Assembly: GCF_014195535.1 (NCBI RefSeq) | Contig: NZ_JACIBY010000001.1 | Location: forward strand, 248,001 to 312,000 | Length of the DNA: 64,000 nt | Origin: Runella defluvii | GTDB taxonomy: Bacteria > Bacteroidota > Bacteroidia > Cytophagales > Spirosomataceae | Reading direction: 5' to 3' | In this document: positions 1-8,286 of the stretch, one piece after another | How positions within the stretch are numbered: position 1 is the first letter of the stretch | Layout: the number at the start of each line of letters is the position of its first letter | Program-made: the position numbers and the translations under genes | Notes under the pieces: model-generated | The model's database searches: none | Told to the model about the DNA's origin: nothing | The model's input: the letters and a program-made list of their open reading frames with translations, nothing else

Positions 1-2
1 AA

Positions 3-374
3 GTAATGCCTTTTGACAACGATTTGGTAGTACTTACCCTCTCGGGTGCCACCATGCAAAAAGTGATTGACTATTTGGCTCAACGCAAGGAACCTCAGTC
101 GGGGCTGAAACTTGTTGTTGACAAGGCGACCAACAAACCAAAAGAAGTGCTGATTGGTGGAAAACCGCTTAATACGGAGCAAACTTATACGCTGATTACA
201 AGCGACTACATGGCAATGAGTAGCGACCTAGCACCTGTTGTAAAGAACAATCAAGGATACCAAGCGTTGAATTATCTCATGCGTGACGCCATGGCGGACT
301 ACTTGCGGCGCAAAGGAAAACAAGGTCAGGCGATTGACCCTAAAAAAGACGGTAGAACGACCGTCGTTGAGTAA
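3..374 (+). CDS. 5'-nucleotidase C-terminal domain protein (5' end outside window)
   Basis: The reading frame is open to the left edge of the window and stops at 372-374, so only the C-terminal 123 or so residues are visible. They match the substrate-binding C-terminal domain of UshA/5'-nucleotidase proteins: a PFDNDLVVLTLSG strand near the edge, then a LNTEQTYTLITSDYMA segment. The next gene, 39 bp downstream on the same strand, encodes the matching metallophosphatase domain, so the two-domain enzyme is encoded as two polypeptides. It probably acts in the periplasm on nucleotides, but the signal peptide would lie outside the window. Confidence 0.8.
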   Translation, partial: VMPFDNDLVVLTLSGATMQKVIDYLAQRKEPQSGLKLVVDKATNKPKEVLIGGKPLNTEQTYTLITSDYMAMSSDLAPVVKNNQGYQALNYLMRDAMADYLRRKGKQGQAIDPKKDGRTTVVE

Positions 375-413
375 GTAGTCATATTTGAACCAACTTGTTG
401 CTTTATCATTATC

Positions 414-1334
414 ATGCAAAGACGTATATTTCTTCAACATATTTTTGGGGCCACTGGGGCCGTAGCTTTAGGGGCGTTACCTTTTGAAACGTGGGCGTCG
501 CCTCAGGCAAAAGAAGTTAAAATCACCATTTTACATACCAACGACCAACACAGTCGCTTGGAGCCATTTCCAAAAGGCGACCGCATGGCGGGGCGCGGTG
601 GCGTGGTGAATCGGGCGCGAATTTTGAGCAAAATTCGTTCGGAAGAGCAGAACGTGTTGCTTTTTGACGCGGGTGATATTTTTCAAGGAACACCCTATTT
701 CAATTTCTACAAAGGCCGCCCTGAAATCGAACTAATGAGCCAAATGGGCTACGACGCTGTGACAATGGGCAACCACGATTTCGACGGCGGACTTGACCTG
801 TACGTAAATCAAATCAAGGCGTATGCCAAATTTCCTGTCCTGGTGGCCAATTATGATTTTGCGGGGACGTCGATGGAAGGATTGGCTCAGCCGTACAAAA
901 TTTTCAACGTTCAAGGAGTGAAAGTAGGCGTGTTTGGCATTGGAATTAGCCCCGATGGCTTGATCCCGCAGAAACTATTTGGTGGAACCAAGTACCTCGA
1001 CCCCGTAAAAACCGCCAACGAAACTGCCGCGATGCTCCGCAACGAAAAGAAATGTAGTTTGGTGGTTTGTCTTTCGCATTTGGGCTATAAAATGAGTGAT
1101 GGTGAAATGTCAGATTTAGTGATGGCACCGCAAACCAAAGACATCGACGTGATTATCGGAGGACATACGCATACGTTCTTAAACGAACCTACAATACTGA
1201 AAAATCAAGCAGGAAAGTCGGTGATTATCAACCAGGCAGGCTGGGGTGGTGCGAGCCTTGGACGTTTGGATTTTAGATTTGACCGCGTTTCTAAAAAAGT
1301 CTATTTCGAAAGCCGAGCCGTACCTGTTCAATAA
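414..1334 (+). CDS. Tat-exported 5'-nucleotidase-type metallophosphatase
   Basis: A 306-residue calcineurin-like phosphoesterase of the UshA/5'-nucleotidase type. Metal-binding motifs appear in order: HTNDQH (about residue 41), DAGD, GNHDFDGG (about 119) and GGHTHTF (about 249). The N terminus QRRIFLQ followed by a small hydrophobic stretch and a WA-SP cleavage-like site resembles a twin-arginine signal, so export through Tat with metal already bound is likely. The protein ends after the catalytic domain; the substrate-binding C-terminal domain is the separate gene just upstream. The two are likely co-transcribed and form one hydrolase of nucleotides or related phosphoesters. Confidence 0.88.
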   Translation: MQRRIFLQHIFGATGAVALGALPFETWASPQAKEVKITILHTNDQHSRLEPFPKGDRMAGRGGVVNRARILSKIRSEEQNVLLFDAGDIFQGTPYFNFYKGRPEIELMSQMGYDAVTMGNHDFDGGLDLYVNQIKAYAKFPVLVANYDFAGTSMEGLAQPYKIFNVQGVKVGVFGIGISPDGLIPQKLFGGTKYLDPVKTANETAAMLRNEKKCSLVVCLSHLGYKMSDGEMSDLVMAPQTKDIDVIIGGHTHTFLNEPTILKNQAGKSVIINQAGWGGASLGRLDFRFDRVSKKVYFESRAVPVQ

Positions 1335-1367
1335 TGGTGTCACGGTATTCATTCGTGCATCGTGCGG

Positions 1368-1639
1368 GTTCTACAAACGTTGCGCATCTCCGATGCTTGG
1401 AAATGATGTTTATTCGTGCAGTTCTACAAACGTTGCGCATCTCCGATGCTTGAAAATGATGTTTATTCGTGCAGCGGGTTCTACAAACGTTGCGCATCTC
1501 CGATGCTTGAAAATGATGTTCATTCGTGCGGCGGGTTCTACAAACGTTGAGCATCTCCGATGCAAATGCCCCTCGTGCAGCGGGTTTCTCAAAACCCGCT
1601 GACTACAAATGTTATGTATATCCGATGCAAATGCTCCTT
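1368..1639. repeat. Tandem 53-57 bp repeat cluster with a terminal palindrome
   Basis: Units begin with GTTCTACAAACGTTGCGCAT at 1368, 1421, 1478 and 1535 (lengths 53, 57, 57 and a shortened 49 bp). A diverged remnant (GACTACAAATGTT..CCGATGCAAATG) lies at 1600-1639. The last junction holds a perfect inverted repeat, 1579-1587 and 1592-1600 (AGCGGGTTT/AAACCCGCT), a compact hairpin that could end transcription of the phosphatase gene although no T-run follows. The 476-bp gap 1335-1810 has no credible gene; open frames through it simply translate the repeat. Confidence 0.85.
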
Positions 1640-1810
1640 GTTTTATTGGTCAAAATGACTGAATATGTTGAAATAAAGCGAATTGTTTTTTCAAAAATTA
1701 GAATTTTACGTCTTTTTGCCTTGTAAATCCTTTGTTTTGGGTCAAAAGTGTATTTTGCGAAAAAACAAAAAACACCGCGGCTTACCAAGCTCTTTCACCA
1801 AGTTTTCCTT

Positions 1811-3256
1811 ATGACATTCGACAACCAACTCAGAGTATCGTCCGAAGTAGGGACGCTTCGTAGATTGCTTATTCACAGCCCCGACCGTGGTTTGGGCAAG
1901 GTTGTTCCTTCTAAAGCGCAGGACTGGCTTTTTGAGGACATCGTTCACCTCGACACCATGCGCCGCGAAGAGTATGATTATTATGTTAAAATTTTACTCT
2001 ATTTTCTTGACCCTGAAAAAGTGAGAGGGAAAATAAAAGAGATAGATGCTGACCCTGAGCGGTTGTTTTATAAACCAGGAAGTGCTGCTTATTTTAACTC
2101 AGATAAAGTTGTTGATATCCAGAAATTATTGGCAGAAATCCTTGAAGACGACGCGATTCGGGTAAAACTCATTGCTTCGATTTGTGCTGTCGAGCGTTGT
2201 TCGTTTCGGATTCAGGAAAAACTCAAAGAATACGACCCGATTGAATTGGCGAAAATCTTGATTTCTGGGTCCTTGCCCGACCTTCACATGATTTTTGCTC
2301 CGCTGCCCAACTTCATTTTTACGCGCGATATTGGCATTGTCATCAATGATCACGTGCTTCTCAATAAACCCGCCAAAGCAGCTCGTACGCGGGAGTCGCT
2401 GTTGACCCAATACATCTTTTTTTACCACCCGCAGTTTGAAGGTTGTCGCAATAATATCATCGAAATTCCTGATAATGAGCACCATTTCTTGTTGACGGAA
2501 GACGAGCTCAAAAGCGATTATCACCGTTCTACGCTAGAAGGGGGCGACGTGATGATGGTGGCACCACGGCATTTGCTGATTGGATGCAGTGAGCGCACGA
2601 CCTTGTACGCAGCTCAGCAGGTGATGAAATCGTTGTTTGAACGTAACGTAGTCGATACCATTACCATCGTGAAAATCCCTAAAAAACGGGATTATATGCA
2701 CATCGACACGGTTTTTACGCAAGTAAAACGCAACGTCTGGGTATTGCTAGGGTCGATTGCTCGTCAGGGCGACGAAGCCAAAAAACGGGATGTGCTCCAC
2801 TTTTTTGCCCCGAAAGAAGACCCTGATCGTTTGCAAATTATGCAGTTCAACAAAGGCTGGGAAAACAAACCCACCGAAATCGAAAATTTAGAAGATTTGT
2901 TGACCGACATCAGCAAAAACGATTTGGGGTGCAACGAGCCCGTGGAGTTTATCTATTCAGGAAACAACGAATTTCCGTTTGGCGCCCGCGAACAATGGAC
3001 GGATTCGTGCAATTTGTTGGCGCTTAAAGACGGCGTAGTGATTGGTTACGATCGCAACGATAAAACCCTTGAAGCATTTCGTGCCAAAGGCTTCCAAACG
3101 GTGCGGGCCAAAGATCTATTGGAAGAATTTGAAGCAGGAATTTCATCGCCCGAAACGATTCAAAATACGTTTATTATGCTGCCTTCAGCCGAGCTTTCGC
3201 GGGCGAGAGGAGGTTCGCATTGCATGAGTTTACCTATTTTGCGAGATGGATTTTAA
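1811..3256 (+). CDS. Arginine deiminase family protein
   Basis: A 481-residue guanidino-modifying enzyme, predicted to hydrolyse arginine to citrulline and ammonia. Visible family motifs in order: IFTRDIG, EGGDVMM with downstream GCSERT, MHIDTVF (catalytic His), REQWTDSCNLLAL, and a C-terminal RGGSHCMSLP carrying the catalytic Cys. The start is placed at ATG 1811 (MTFDNQLRV); an upstream in-frame start at 1748 would add 21 residues unlike the family. It is longer than the usual roughly 400-420 residues because of extra sequence in the first half. The next gene is a paralogous-fold citrulline hydrolase, so the pair could take arginine via citrulline to ornithine without carbamoyltransferase. 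Substrate is inferred from motifs. Confidence 0.82.
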   Translation: MTFDNQLRVSSEVGTLRRLLIHSPDRGLGKVVPSKAQDWLFEDIVHLDTMRREEYDYYVKILLYFLDPEKVRGKIKEIDADPERLFYKPGSAAYFNSDKVVDIQKLLAEILEDDAIRVKLIASICAVERCSFRIQEKLKEYDPIELAKILISGSLPDLHMIFAPLPNFIFTRDIGIVINDHVLLNKPAKAARTRESLLTQYIFFYHPQFEGCRNNIIEIPDNEHHFLLTEDELKSDYHRSTLEGGDVMMVAPRHLLIGCSERTTLYAAQQVMKSLFERNVVDTITIVKIPKKRDYMHIDTVFTQVKRNVWVLLGSIARQGDEAKKRDVLHFFAPKEDPDRLQIMQFNKGWENKPTEIENLEDLLTDISKNDLGCNEPVEFIYSGNNEFPFGAREQWTDSCNLLALKDGVVIGYDRNDKTLEAFRAKGFQTVRAKDLLEEFEAGISSPETIQNTFIMLPSAELSRARGGSHCMSLPILRDGF

Positions 3257-3356
3257 GAAAAACTGATTGGATTCTCCCTCCGTATAAGTAATTTTAGGGT
3301 AATAAAGCGTTCAGAAGATTTTCAATTTGAAGTTTCCTAAAAATCAGCAACTAGAG

Positions 3357-4307
3357 ATGAGTAGTATGTCGTACAAAATGCAACCTCAAGCCACCACGCA
3401 CATTATGATGATTCGGCCTGTGCGTTTTGGGTTTAATGAAGAAACGGCCGAAAGCAACGCGTTTCAAGACGCCGCCTTGGCTACTCAAACCAAAGACAGT
3501 GCGCAACAAGATGCCTTGACCGAGTTTGAAAACATGGTAGCACAACTCACAGCCGCAGGCGTGGATGTGATTACGTACGACGATACGCCTGAACCTTATA
3601 CGCCCGATTCTATTTTTCCAAACAACTGGGTTTCGTTCCACCAAAGCGGCAAGGTGATTCTCTACCCAATGCAAGCCGAAAATCGCCGTTTGGAGCGCCG
3701 TATGGACATTATTGAGAGCCTGAAAGAACATTTTCAAGTGGATGAAGTCATTGATTTGACCCACTTCGAAAAGGAAGGAAAGTTTTTGGAAGGAACGGGA
3801 AGTATGGTGCTCGACCGTCGGTATAAAATGGCGTACGCCTGTCTTTCTCCGCGCACGCATCCCGAGGTTTTGGACGCATTTTCGGAAGCGACGGGCTTTA
3901 GTATCGTGAAATTTAACGCAGCCGATGCCAACGGAAAAGCAATTTACCATACCAACGTCCTCATGTGCATAGGCGACGCCTTTGCCGTAGTTTGTTTACA
4001 AGCCATCACTGACCCCGACGAGCGATTGTACGTGCGCGAAGAGCTTGAAAAAACGGGAAAACAAGTAATAGAAATTACGCTGGAGCAAATGAACAGCTTC
4101 GCAGGAAATATGTTATTGGTATATAACAAACGGGGCGAAAAACTGCTCGTGATGTCCACGCAAGCGTTTGAGTCATTGACGGCCAAACAGCGGGATGAAC
4201 TCGATGATTATGCCGTATTGCTCCACTCAGATTTGTCAATTATCGAAAGAAATGGGGGTGGTTCTGCCCGCTGCATGATGGCCGAAGTGCATCTTACTGA
4301 GAAATAA
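3357..4307 (+). CDS. ctlX: CtlX-type citrulline hydrolase / amidinotransferase-fold protein
   Basis: About 316 residues of the guanidino-modifying (pentein) fold. Visible motifs: IMMIRPVRFGFNEET at the N terminus, DSIFPNNWVSFH, LEGTGSMVLDR, IYHTNVLM (catalytic His) and GGGSARCMMAEVHL (catalytic Cys). This matches proteins annotated as citrulline utilization hydrolase CtlX, which split citrulline to ornithine. Start candidates are ATG 3357, 3366 and 3378; the conserved region begins at the last, so the true start could be any of these. It follows the arginine deiminase by 100 bp on the same strand, consistent with one arginine/citrulline catabolic unit. Confidence 0.75.
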   Translation: MSSMSYKMQPQATTHIMMIRPVRFGFNEETAESNAFQDAALATQTKDSAQQDALTEFENMVAQLTAAGVDVITYDDTPEPYTPDSIFPNNWVSFHQSGKVILYPMQAENRRLERRMDIIESLKEHFQVDEVIDLTHFEKEGKFLEGTGSMVLDRRYKMAYACLSPRTHPEVLDAFSEATGFSIVKFNAADANGKAIYHTNVLMCIGDAFAVVCLQAITDPDERLYVREELEKTGKQVIEITLEQMNSFAGNMLLVYNKRGEKLLVMSTQAFESLTAKQRDELDDYAVLLHSDLSIIERNGGGSARCMMAEVHLTEK

Positions 4308-4311
4308 GTCG

Positions 4312-4344
4312 TACCTTTGTGGCTTATTACGATGAATAAGCCAC
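4312..4344 (+). promoter_or_regulatory. Promoter -7 element plus palindrome abutting the helicase start
   Basis: TACCTTTG at 4312-4319 fits the Bacteroidota -7 element TAnnTTTG; no clear TTG -33 element is seen. It is followed by a perfect 10-bp inverted repeat, GTGGCTTATT (4319-4328) and AATAAGCCAC (4335-4344), separated by 6 bp and ending exactly at the ATG of the RNA helicase. It could be a repressor operator over the start site, or a 5'-leader hairpin that hides the start codon. Confidence 0.5.
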
Positions 4345-5679
4345 ATGAAGTTTGACGAACTAAATCTGAACAAATCCCTGTTGAAATCCCTTGATGACTT
4401 GGGTTTTACGACGGCCACAACCATCCAATCGAAGGTTTTTCCAGTCGTGATGTCAGGGAAAGATGTATATGGAATTGCACAAACAGGGACGGGAAAGACC
4501 TTTGCGTACTTGTTGCCGTGCTTGCGTCTGTTTCAGTTTTCCAAAGAGAAATCTCCGCAATTAGTGATATTAGTGCCCACCCGCGAGTTGGTGGTGCAGG
4601 TCGTGGAGTCAGTAAAACAGCTAACGACCTACATGAACCTGCTCGTGGTGGGTGTCTATGGAGGGGTAAATTTTAAACCCCAAGTGGCTGAGGTGTCCAA
4701 CGGTGTTGATATTTTGGTCGCTACGCCAGGTCGATTGGTCGATTTGCTGTCGAGTGGGGTAGTGAAGCCAAAGAATATCAAGCGGTTGGTGCTCGACGAA
4801 GCCGACGAAATGCTCAATTTAGGGTTTCGGGCGCAATTGAAACTAATTTTAGATACGCTGCCTGAACGACGCCAAAATCTTCTTTTTTCGGCGACCATTA
4901 CTGATGAAGTAGAGGCGTTGATGAACAGCTACTTCGAAAGCCCTGTGCGGGTAGAGGCCACTCCCGTAGGAACACCATTGGATAATATTTATCAAACCGC
5001 CTACGACGTTCCCAATTTTTATACCAAAATCAATTTGTTGACATTGCTCCTTGGCCACGACCCTGACATGACAAAAGTGTTGGTGTTTGTGGCAACCAAG
5101 CACTTGGCTGAGTTGGTGTACAACGAATTGTCGGTGGAGTTTGGCGAAGAATTAAGCGTTATTCACTCAAATAAAGCCCAAAACCAGCGTTTTGAGGCCG
5201 TGAATCGTTTTGAAAAAGGCGAAGCACGTATTTTGGTTGCGACCGACGTGATTGCGCGCGGCTTGGACATTGCCGAAGTGTCGCACGTCATTAATTTTGA
5301 CATGCCAGAGTTCCCCGAAACTTACATTCACCGCATTGGTCGTACAGGTCGGGTGGACAAAAAAGGCGTGGCCATTAGTTTTATTACCGAAAACGAGAAA
5401 GAGCAGCAGTTGGAGGTAGAAGTGCTAATGCAGCAGGAAATTCCAATGCGGCCGTTGCCCAAACACCTCGAAATTTCGGATGAACTGATTGAAGAGGAGA
5501 AACCGAAACAAATGATGAAACTCCCGCAAGTCAAGATTGCATTGAGCGAATCGTTTGGTGGTGCATTTCACGACAAATCGGAGAAAAACAAAAAAGTAAA
5601 CGTGCGCCGCGACCATGCCAAAGAAATGATGAAAAAGTACGGCAAACCCATCAGAAAAACACGCCCTAACAATGGGTGA
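4345..5679 (+). CDS. DEAD-box ATP-dependent RNA helicase
   Basis: A 444-residue RNA helicase with the full motif set: AQTGTGKT (motif I), PTREL (Ia), TPGR (Ib), LDEADEML (II), SAT (III), VATDVIARGLD (V) and HRIGRTGR (VI). A short basic, Lys-rich C-terminal tail follows the helicase core, as in RhlE-type bacterial DEAD-box proteins that remodel ribosome precursors or mRNA, often in the cold. The ATG lies directly against a perfect palindrome (4319-4344) that may control expression. A weak terminator (5716-5746) follows. Confidence 0.93.
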   Translation: MKFDELNLNKSLLKSLDDLGFTTATTIQSKVFPVVMSGKDVYGIAQTGTGKTFAYLLPCLRLFQFSKEKSPQLVILVPTRELVVQVVESVKQLTTYMNLLVVGVYGGVNFKPQVAEVSNGVDILVATPGRLVDLLSSGVVKPKNIKRLVLDEADEMLNLGFRAQLKLILDTLPERRQNLLFSATITDEVEALMNSYFESPVRVEATPVGTPLDNIYQTAYDVPNFYTKINLLTLLLGHDPDMTKVLVFVATKHLAELVYNELSVEFGEELSVIHSNKAQNQRFEAVNRFEKGEARILVATDVIARGLDIAEVSHVINFDMPEFPETYIHRIGRTGRVDKKGVAISFITENEKEQQLEVEVLMQQEIPMRPLPKHLEISDELIEEEKPKQMMKLPQVKIALSESFGGAFHDKSEKNKKVNVRRDHAKEMMKKYGKPIRKTRPNNG

Positions 5680-5715
5680 TGATGTGCTTCTGCAGGAGAT
5701 TTAAAAAAAATTAAG

Positions 5716-5746
5716 CCTCTCTATTGACATGTATGGAGAGGTTTTT
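5716..5746 (+). terminator. Probable helicase terminator
   Basis: CCTCTC (5716-5721) pairs with GAGAGG (5736-5741), followed by a T-run and preceded by an A-rich stretch. The stem is short. The -33 element of the next promoter lies in its loop. Confidence 0.5.
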
Positions 5747-5755
5747 ATATGTTTG
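5724..5755 (+). promoter_or_regulatory. Promoter of the ABC-GntR operon
   Basis: TTG at 5724-5726, a 21-bp spacer and TATGTTTG at 5748-5755 fit the Bacteroidota sigma-A consensus (TTG, about 19-21 bp, TAnnTTTG). It lies 42 bp upstream of the ABC ATPase start and directly upstream of a palindromic operator. Confidence 0.65.
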
Positions 5756-5781
5756 TAGTGTATTAGTTAAATAGTACACTA
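5756..5781. promoter_or_regulatory. Palindromic operator, probably for the operon's own GntR (YtrA-type) repressor
   Basis: TAGTGTATTA (5756-5765) and TAGTACACTA (5772-5781) form a near-perfect inverted repeat (one mismatch in 10-bp arms, 6-bp spacer). It starts one base after the -7 element, so a bound protein would cover the transcription start. The GTGTA..TACAC form resembles known YtrA-subfamily operators, and a YtrA-type gene lies in the operon at 8287-8649. Confidence 0.65.
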
Positions 5782-5796
5782 AATCTCAAAGATTCC

Positions 5797-6501
5797 ATGA
5801 TTCATTTAGACGCTATTTCGTTCAGCTATGAAAAGCAGCCCCTGTTTTCGGGGTTGACAATGCACTTGCAGCCAGGGCATATTTATGGGCTTTTGGGGGC
5901 AAACGGGGTGGGTAAAACGACTTTGCTCAAGTTACTAGCAGGGTTGGTTTTTCCAAAAGGAGGGACGTGCAAGGTGTTGGAGCAGGAGCCACGCCACCGC
6001 AGGCCTTCGTTGATGAGTCAGCTGTATTTTGTGGCCGATGAACCTCATTTGCCACATACAACGGCGGCGCGGTACGCGGATACCTACGGCGTTTTTTACC
6101 CAAATTTTGACAAATCGTTGTATTTGGAGTACTTAAAGGAGTTTCAAGTCCCTGCCGAACAGGTCTTTTCTAAACTGTCGTTTGGGCAGCGGAAGAAGGT
6201 GGTCATCAGCTTTGCTTTGGCGACCCAAGTACCGCTGGTACTCATGGATGAACCTACCAATGGCTTGGACATTCCTTCAAAAAGTACCTTCCGAAAGTTG
6301 GTAGCGGGGGCGATGACCGACGAACGCTGCATCGTGATCTCGACCCACCAAGTGCGCGATTTGGATAGCTTGATAGACGCCGTTTTGATTCTTCATCAGG
6401 GCAAAATCGTTTATAACGAAGACCTCAATGCCTTGGCCGCCGAGGCAACCGCGCAGCCCAATCTCGAAAGTTTGTTCCAAGAAGTCATTCAATTTCACTA
6501 A
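5797..6501 (+). CDS. ABC transporter ATP-binding protein
   Basis: A 234-residue ABC ATPase: Walker A GANGVGKTT (about residue 37), signature LSFGQRKK, Walker B LVLMDEPTNGLD and the switch histidine in STHQ. It is the first gene of a tight operon: its TAA (6499-6501) is immediately followed by the ATG of the membrane subunit. The single short ATPase paired with six-helix membrane proteins and a YtrA-type repressor resembles YtrB-like exporters, which respond to cell-envelope stress in Gram-positives. The substrate is unknown. Confidence 0.93.
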   Translation: MIHLDAISFSYEKQPLFSGLTMHLQPGHIYGLLGANGVGKTTLLKLLAGLVFPKGGTCKVLEQEPRHRRPSLMSQLYFVADEPHLPHTTAARYADTYGVFYPNFDKSLYLEYLKEFQVPAEQVFSKLSFGQRKKVVISFALATQVPLVLMDEPTNGLDIPSKSTFRKLVAGAMTDERCIVISTHQVRDLDSLIDAVLILHQGKIVYNEDLNALAAEATAQPNLESLFQEVIQFH

Positions 6502-7308
6502 ATGATGAACGATACGTTTGACCTTCGCCGATTTGGGTGGTATACTCAGAGAGAGTTACGCGAAAACTGGAAAGCCTATGCGTTGGGTTTGGTAGGAATG
6601 GTTGCATTGATGGGCTTTTTCATTTACTCAGAAAGCAGTAAAGTGCCAGAAAAATACCGAGATATTCCCATCGATATTTACCCTTCGTTGGTGATAACAA
6701 TGGGTATGATGGTATGGGTAAGCAGTGGATTTAGCCTGAGAGGTTTTTCGGTAGCAGACGAACGTTTTGGGACGTTGCTTTTGCCCGTATCCAACCTTGA
6801 GCGTTTGCTGTATGCGTGGTTGGTGTCGCTTCCCGTGCCGATGTTGGTTTGCGCGTTTGTGTGGAAAATAAGTTGGTTGCTAATCATTGAGCAATGGCAA
6901 GAAGAGTTTCCTACCTTAAAAATCAACACTGATTTTGCCTACTGGGCCGACGCTTCTTACTTTTCTATTTTTATCTTGACGGGTTCGGCGGTTTTTATGC
7001 TGGGTGCAATGACCCTCGGCAAACTCAATTTCCTCAAAACGATGGGAGTTTTATTGCTCGCTGGCGTTGGGGTACTTCATTGGGGGCAAGGGTATTTGTT
7101 ACGAGCATTATTCCCTGCCGAAGGACTGCGGTATCCTACACCCGCACCTTGGGTACCTCCGACGATTACGGTGCGTAGCCCTGAGGGAATTTCGGTCGAA
7201 CGTATCCACTCTATTTACGAAAACCTCTATCAGTGTTGGTGGGTAATTTGTTTGCCGATTTGTTTGTACGCCATCGTGTTTCTAAAAATGAAAGAACGAG
7301 AAGTGTAA
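6502..7308 (+). CDS. ABC transporter membrane subunit (first paralogue)
   Basis: A 268-residue integral membrane protein with about six hydrophobic segments after a cytoplasmic N terminus FDLRRFGWYTQRELRENWK. It starts right after the ATPase stop codon, so translational coupling is likely. It is clearly paralogous to the next gene: both share the MMNDxFDxRRFG N terminus, an LPVSxLERxxxAW motif and a C-terminal KxKExEV end. Probably the permease of the exporter; the two paralogues may form a heterodimer. Confidence 0.8.
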   Translation: MMNDTFDLRRFGWYTQRELRENWKAYALGLVGMVALMGFFIYSESSKVPEKYRDIPIDIYPSLVITMGMMVWVSSGFSLRGFSVADERFGTLLLPVSNLERLLYAWLVSLPVPMLVCAFVWKISWLLIIEQWQEEFPTLKINTDFAYWADASYFSIFILTGSAVFMLGAMTLGKLNFLKTMGVLLLAGVGVLHWGQGYLLRALFPAEGLRYPTPAPWVPPTITVRSPEGISVERIHSIYENLYQCWWVICLPICLYAIVFLKMKEREV

Positions 7309-7345
7309 GTAGTTATCCGTTATTAGTTATCGGTTATCAGTAAAA
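7309..7345. repeat. Low-complexity GTTATC-word repeat
   Basis: The gap between the two permease paralogues starts with repeated TTATC words (AGTTATCCGTTATTAGTTATCGGTTATCAGT). The same words make up a longer array at 38852-38941. The rest of the gap to 7453 shows nothing recognisable. Confidence 0.6.
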
Positions 7346-7453
7346 TCTAATCAGCTGTCTATCAGCTTTCTAATGACGATTAACAGAGCGAAGCGGTGCA
7401 ACTGTGCGTAAGTAAGCGCTTAGAAGATTTTTTAAAACAAATTAATCTTATTG

Positions 7454-8281
7454 ATGATGAATGACCTATTTGATATTCGACGCTTCGGACTCTATGCCCG
7501 AAAAGAATTTCGTGAAAACTGGAAAGTGTATGCGCTGTTTGCCGTAGGTATTATGGTAATGCAGCTGATATTCATTTATTTGTTGTGTAAACCACTGGAG
7601 GATAAATTTTATTATGACCAGTTGAAAGGGTATGATTTAAACCCTTTTGCTGGGCTTTTTAACTCTGCCGTAATAGCCACCTGGATTTCGGGAAGCTATG
7701 CTTACTCTTATTTTTCTTCTTCTTCTTCTTCTAAAACTTTATCTTCTCTAACATTGCCCGTTTCCCCCTTAGAACGATTTTGTTTCGCTTGGCTTCTTAC
7801 TATCCCTTTAAGCTTGATAATAACGGCTATTTTATGGCGAGTAACGTGGTTCTTTGGTACCCCGTTTATCCTTTCAACCTTTCCTAAAGTAATTATCAGA
7901 ATGGATTATGAGAAGGCATTTAGAAATGTAATTCAAACAAGTTTAGCAATTGGAGTTTTCGGCATTTCGGGAGCGTTTATGTTGGGAAGTTTGATTTTTA
8001 GGAAATATAGTTTTTTCAAAACATTGGCAATTGGGTTAGGAGCGATAGCACTTCTCTATGTGTTTCAGCAAAAAGCACTAACAGCAATTTTGCCAAATGC
8101 CGATAGAGTGGAAACCTCCCCTTATCCAGGGTTTATATACGCAAGTGTAAGAACTATCTCCAAACTTCATCTCCAATTTGGTTCAACCCTTGACTTACCC
8201 TACTTGGTTTGGTGGATGGGGTGTTTGCCTGTCATTTTGTGGGTAGCTACGTACTTGAAAATCAAAGAAAAAGAAGTTTAA
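7454..8281 (+). CDS. ABC transporter membrane subunit (second paralogue)
   Basis: A 275-residue multi-spanning membrane protein paralogous to the gene at 6502-7308 (shared N terminus MMNDLFDIRRFG, ARKEFRENWKVYAL, LPVSPLERFCFAWLL and the KIKEKEV end). A run of seven Ser residues (YFSSSSSSKT, near residue 88) sits between two helices. The ATG at 7454 was chosen to match the paralogue; TTG 7451 is in frame just before. It probably arose by duplication within the operon and serves as the second permease subunit. The GntR gene follows 5 bp after its stop. Confidence 0.78.
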   Translation: MMNDLFDIRRFGLYARKEFRENWKVYALFAVGIMVMQLIFIYLLCKPLEDKFYYDQLKGYDLNPFAGLFNSAVIATWISGSYAYSYFSSSSSSKTLSSLTLPVSPLERFCFAWLLTIPLSLIITAILWRVTWFFGTPFILSTFPKVIIRMDYEKAFRNVIQTSLAIGVFGISGAFMLGSLIFRKYSFFKTLAIGLGAIALLYVFQQKALTAILPNADRVETSPYPGFIYASVRTISKLHLQFGSTLDLPYLVWWMGCLPVILWVATYLKIKEKEV

Positions 8282-8286
8282 CAGCC

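Noticed and set aside
1246-1602. Open frame of 118 codons through the repeat cluster
   Set aside because: It translates the tandem DNA repeat (STNVAHLRCLKMMFIRAAG copies), overlaps the real phosphatase gene, and has no promoter or family resemblance.
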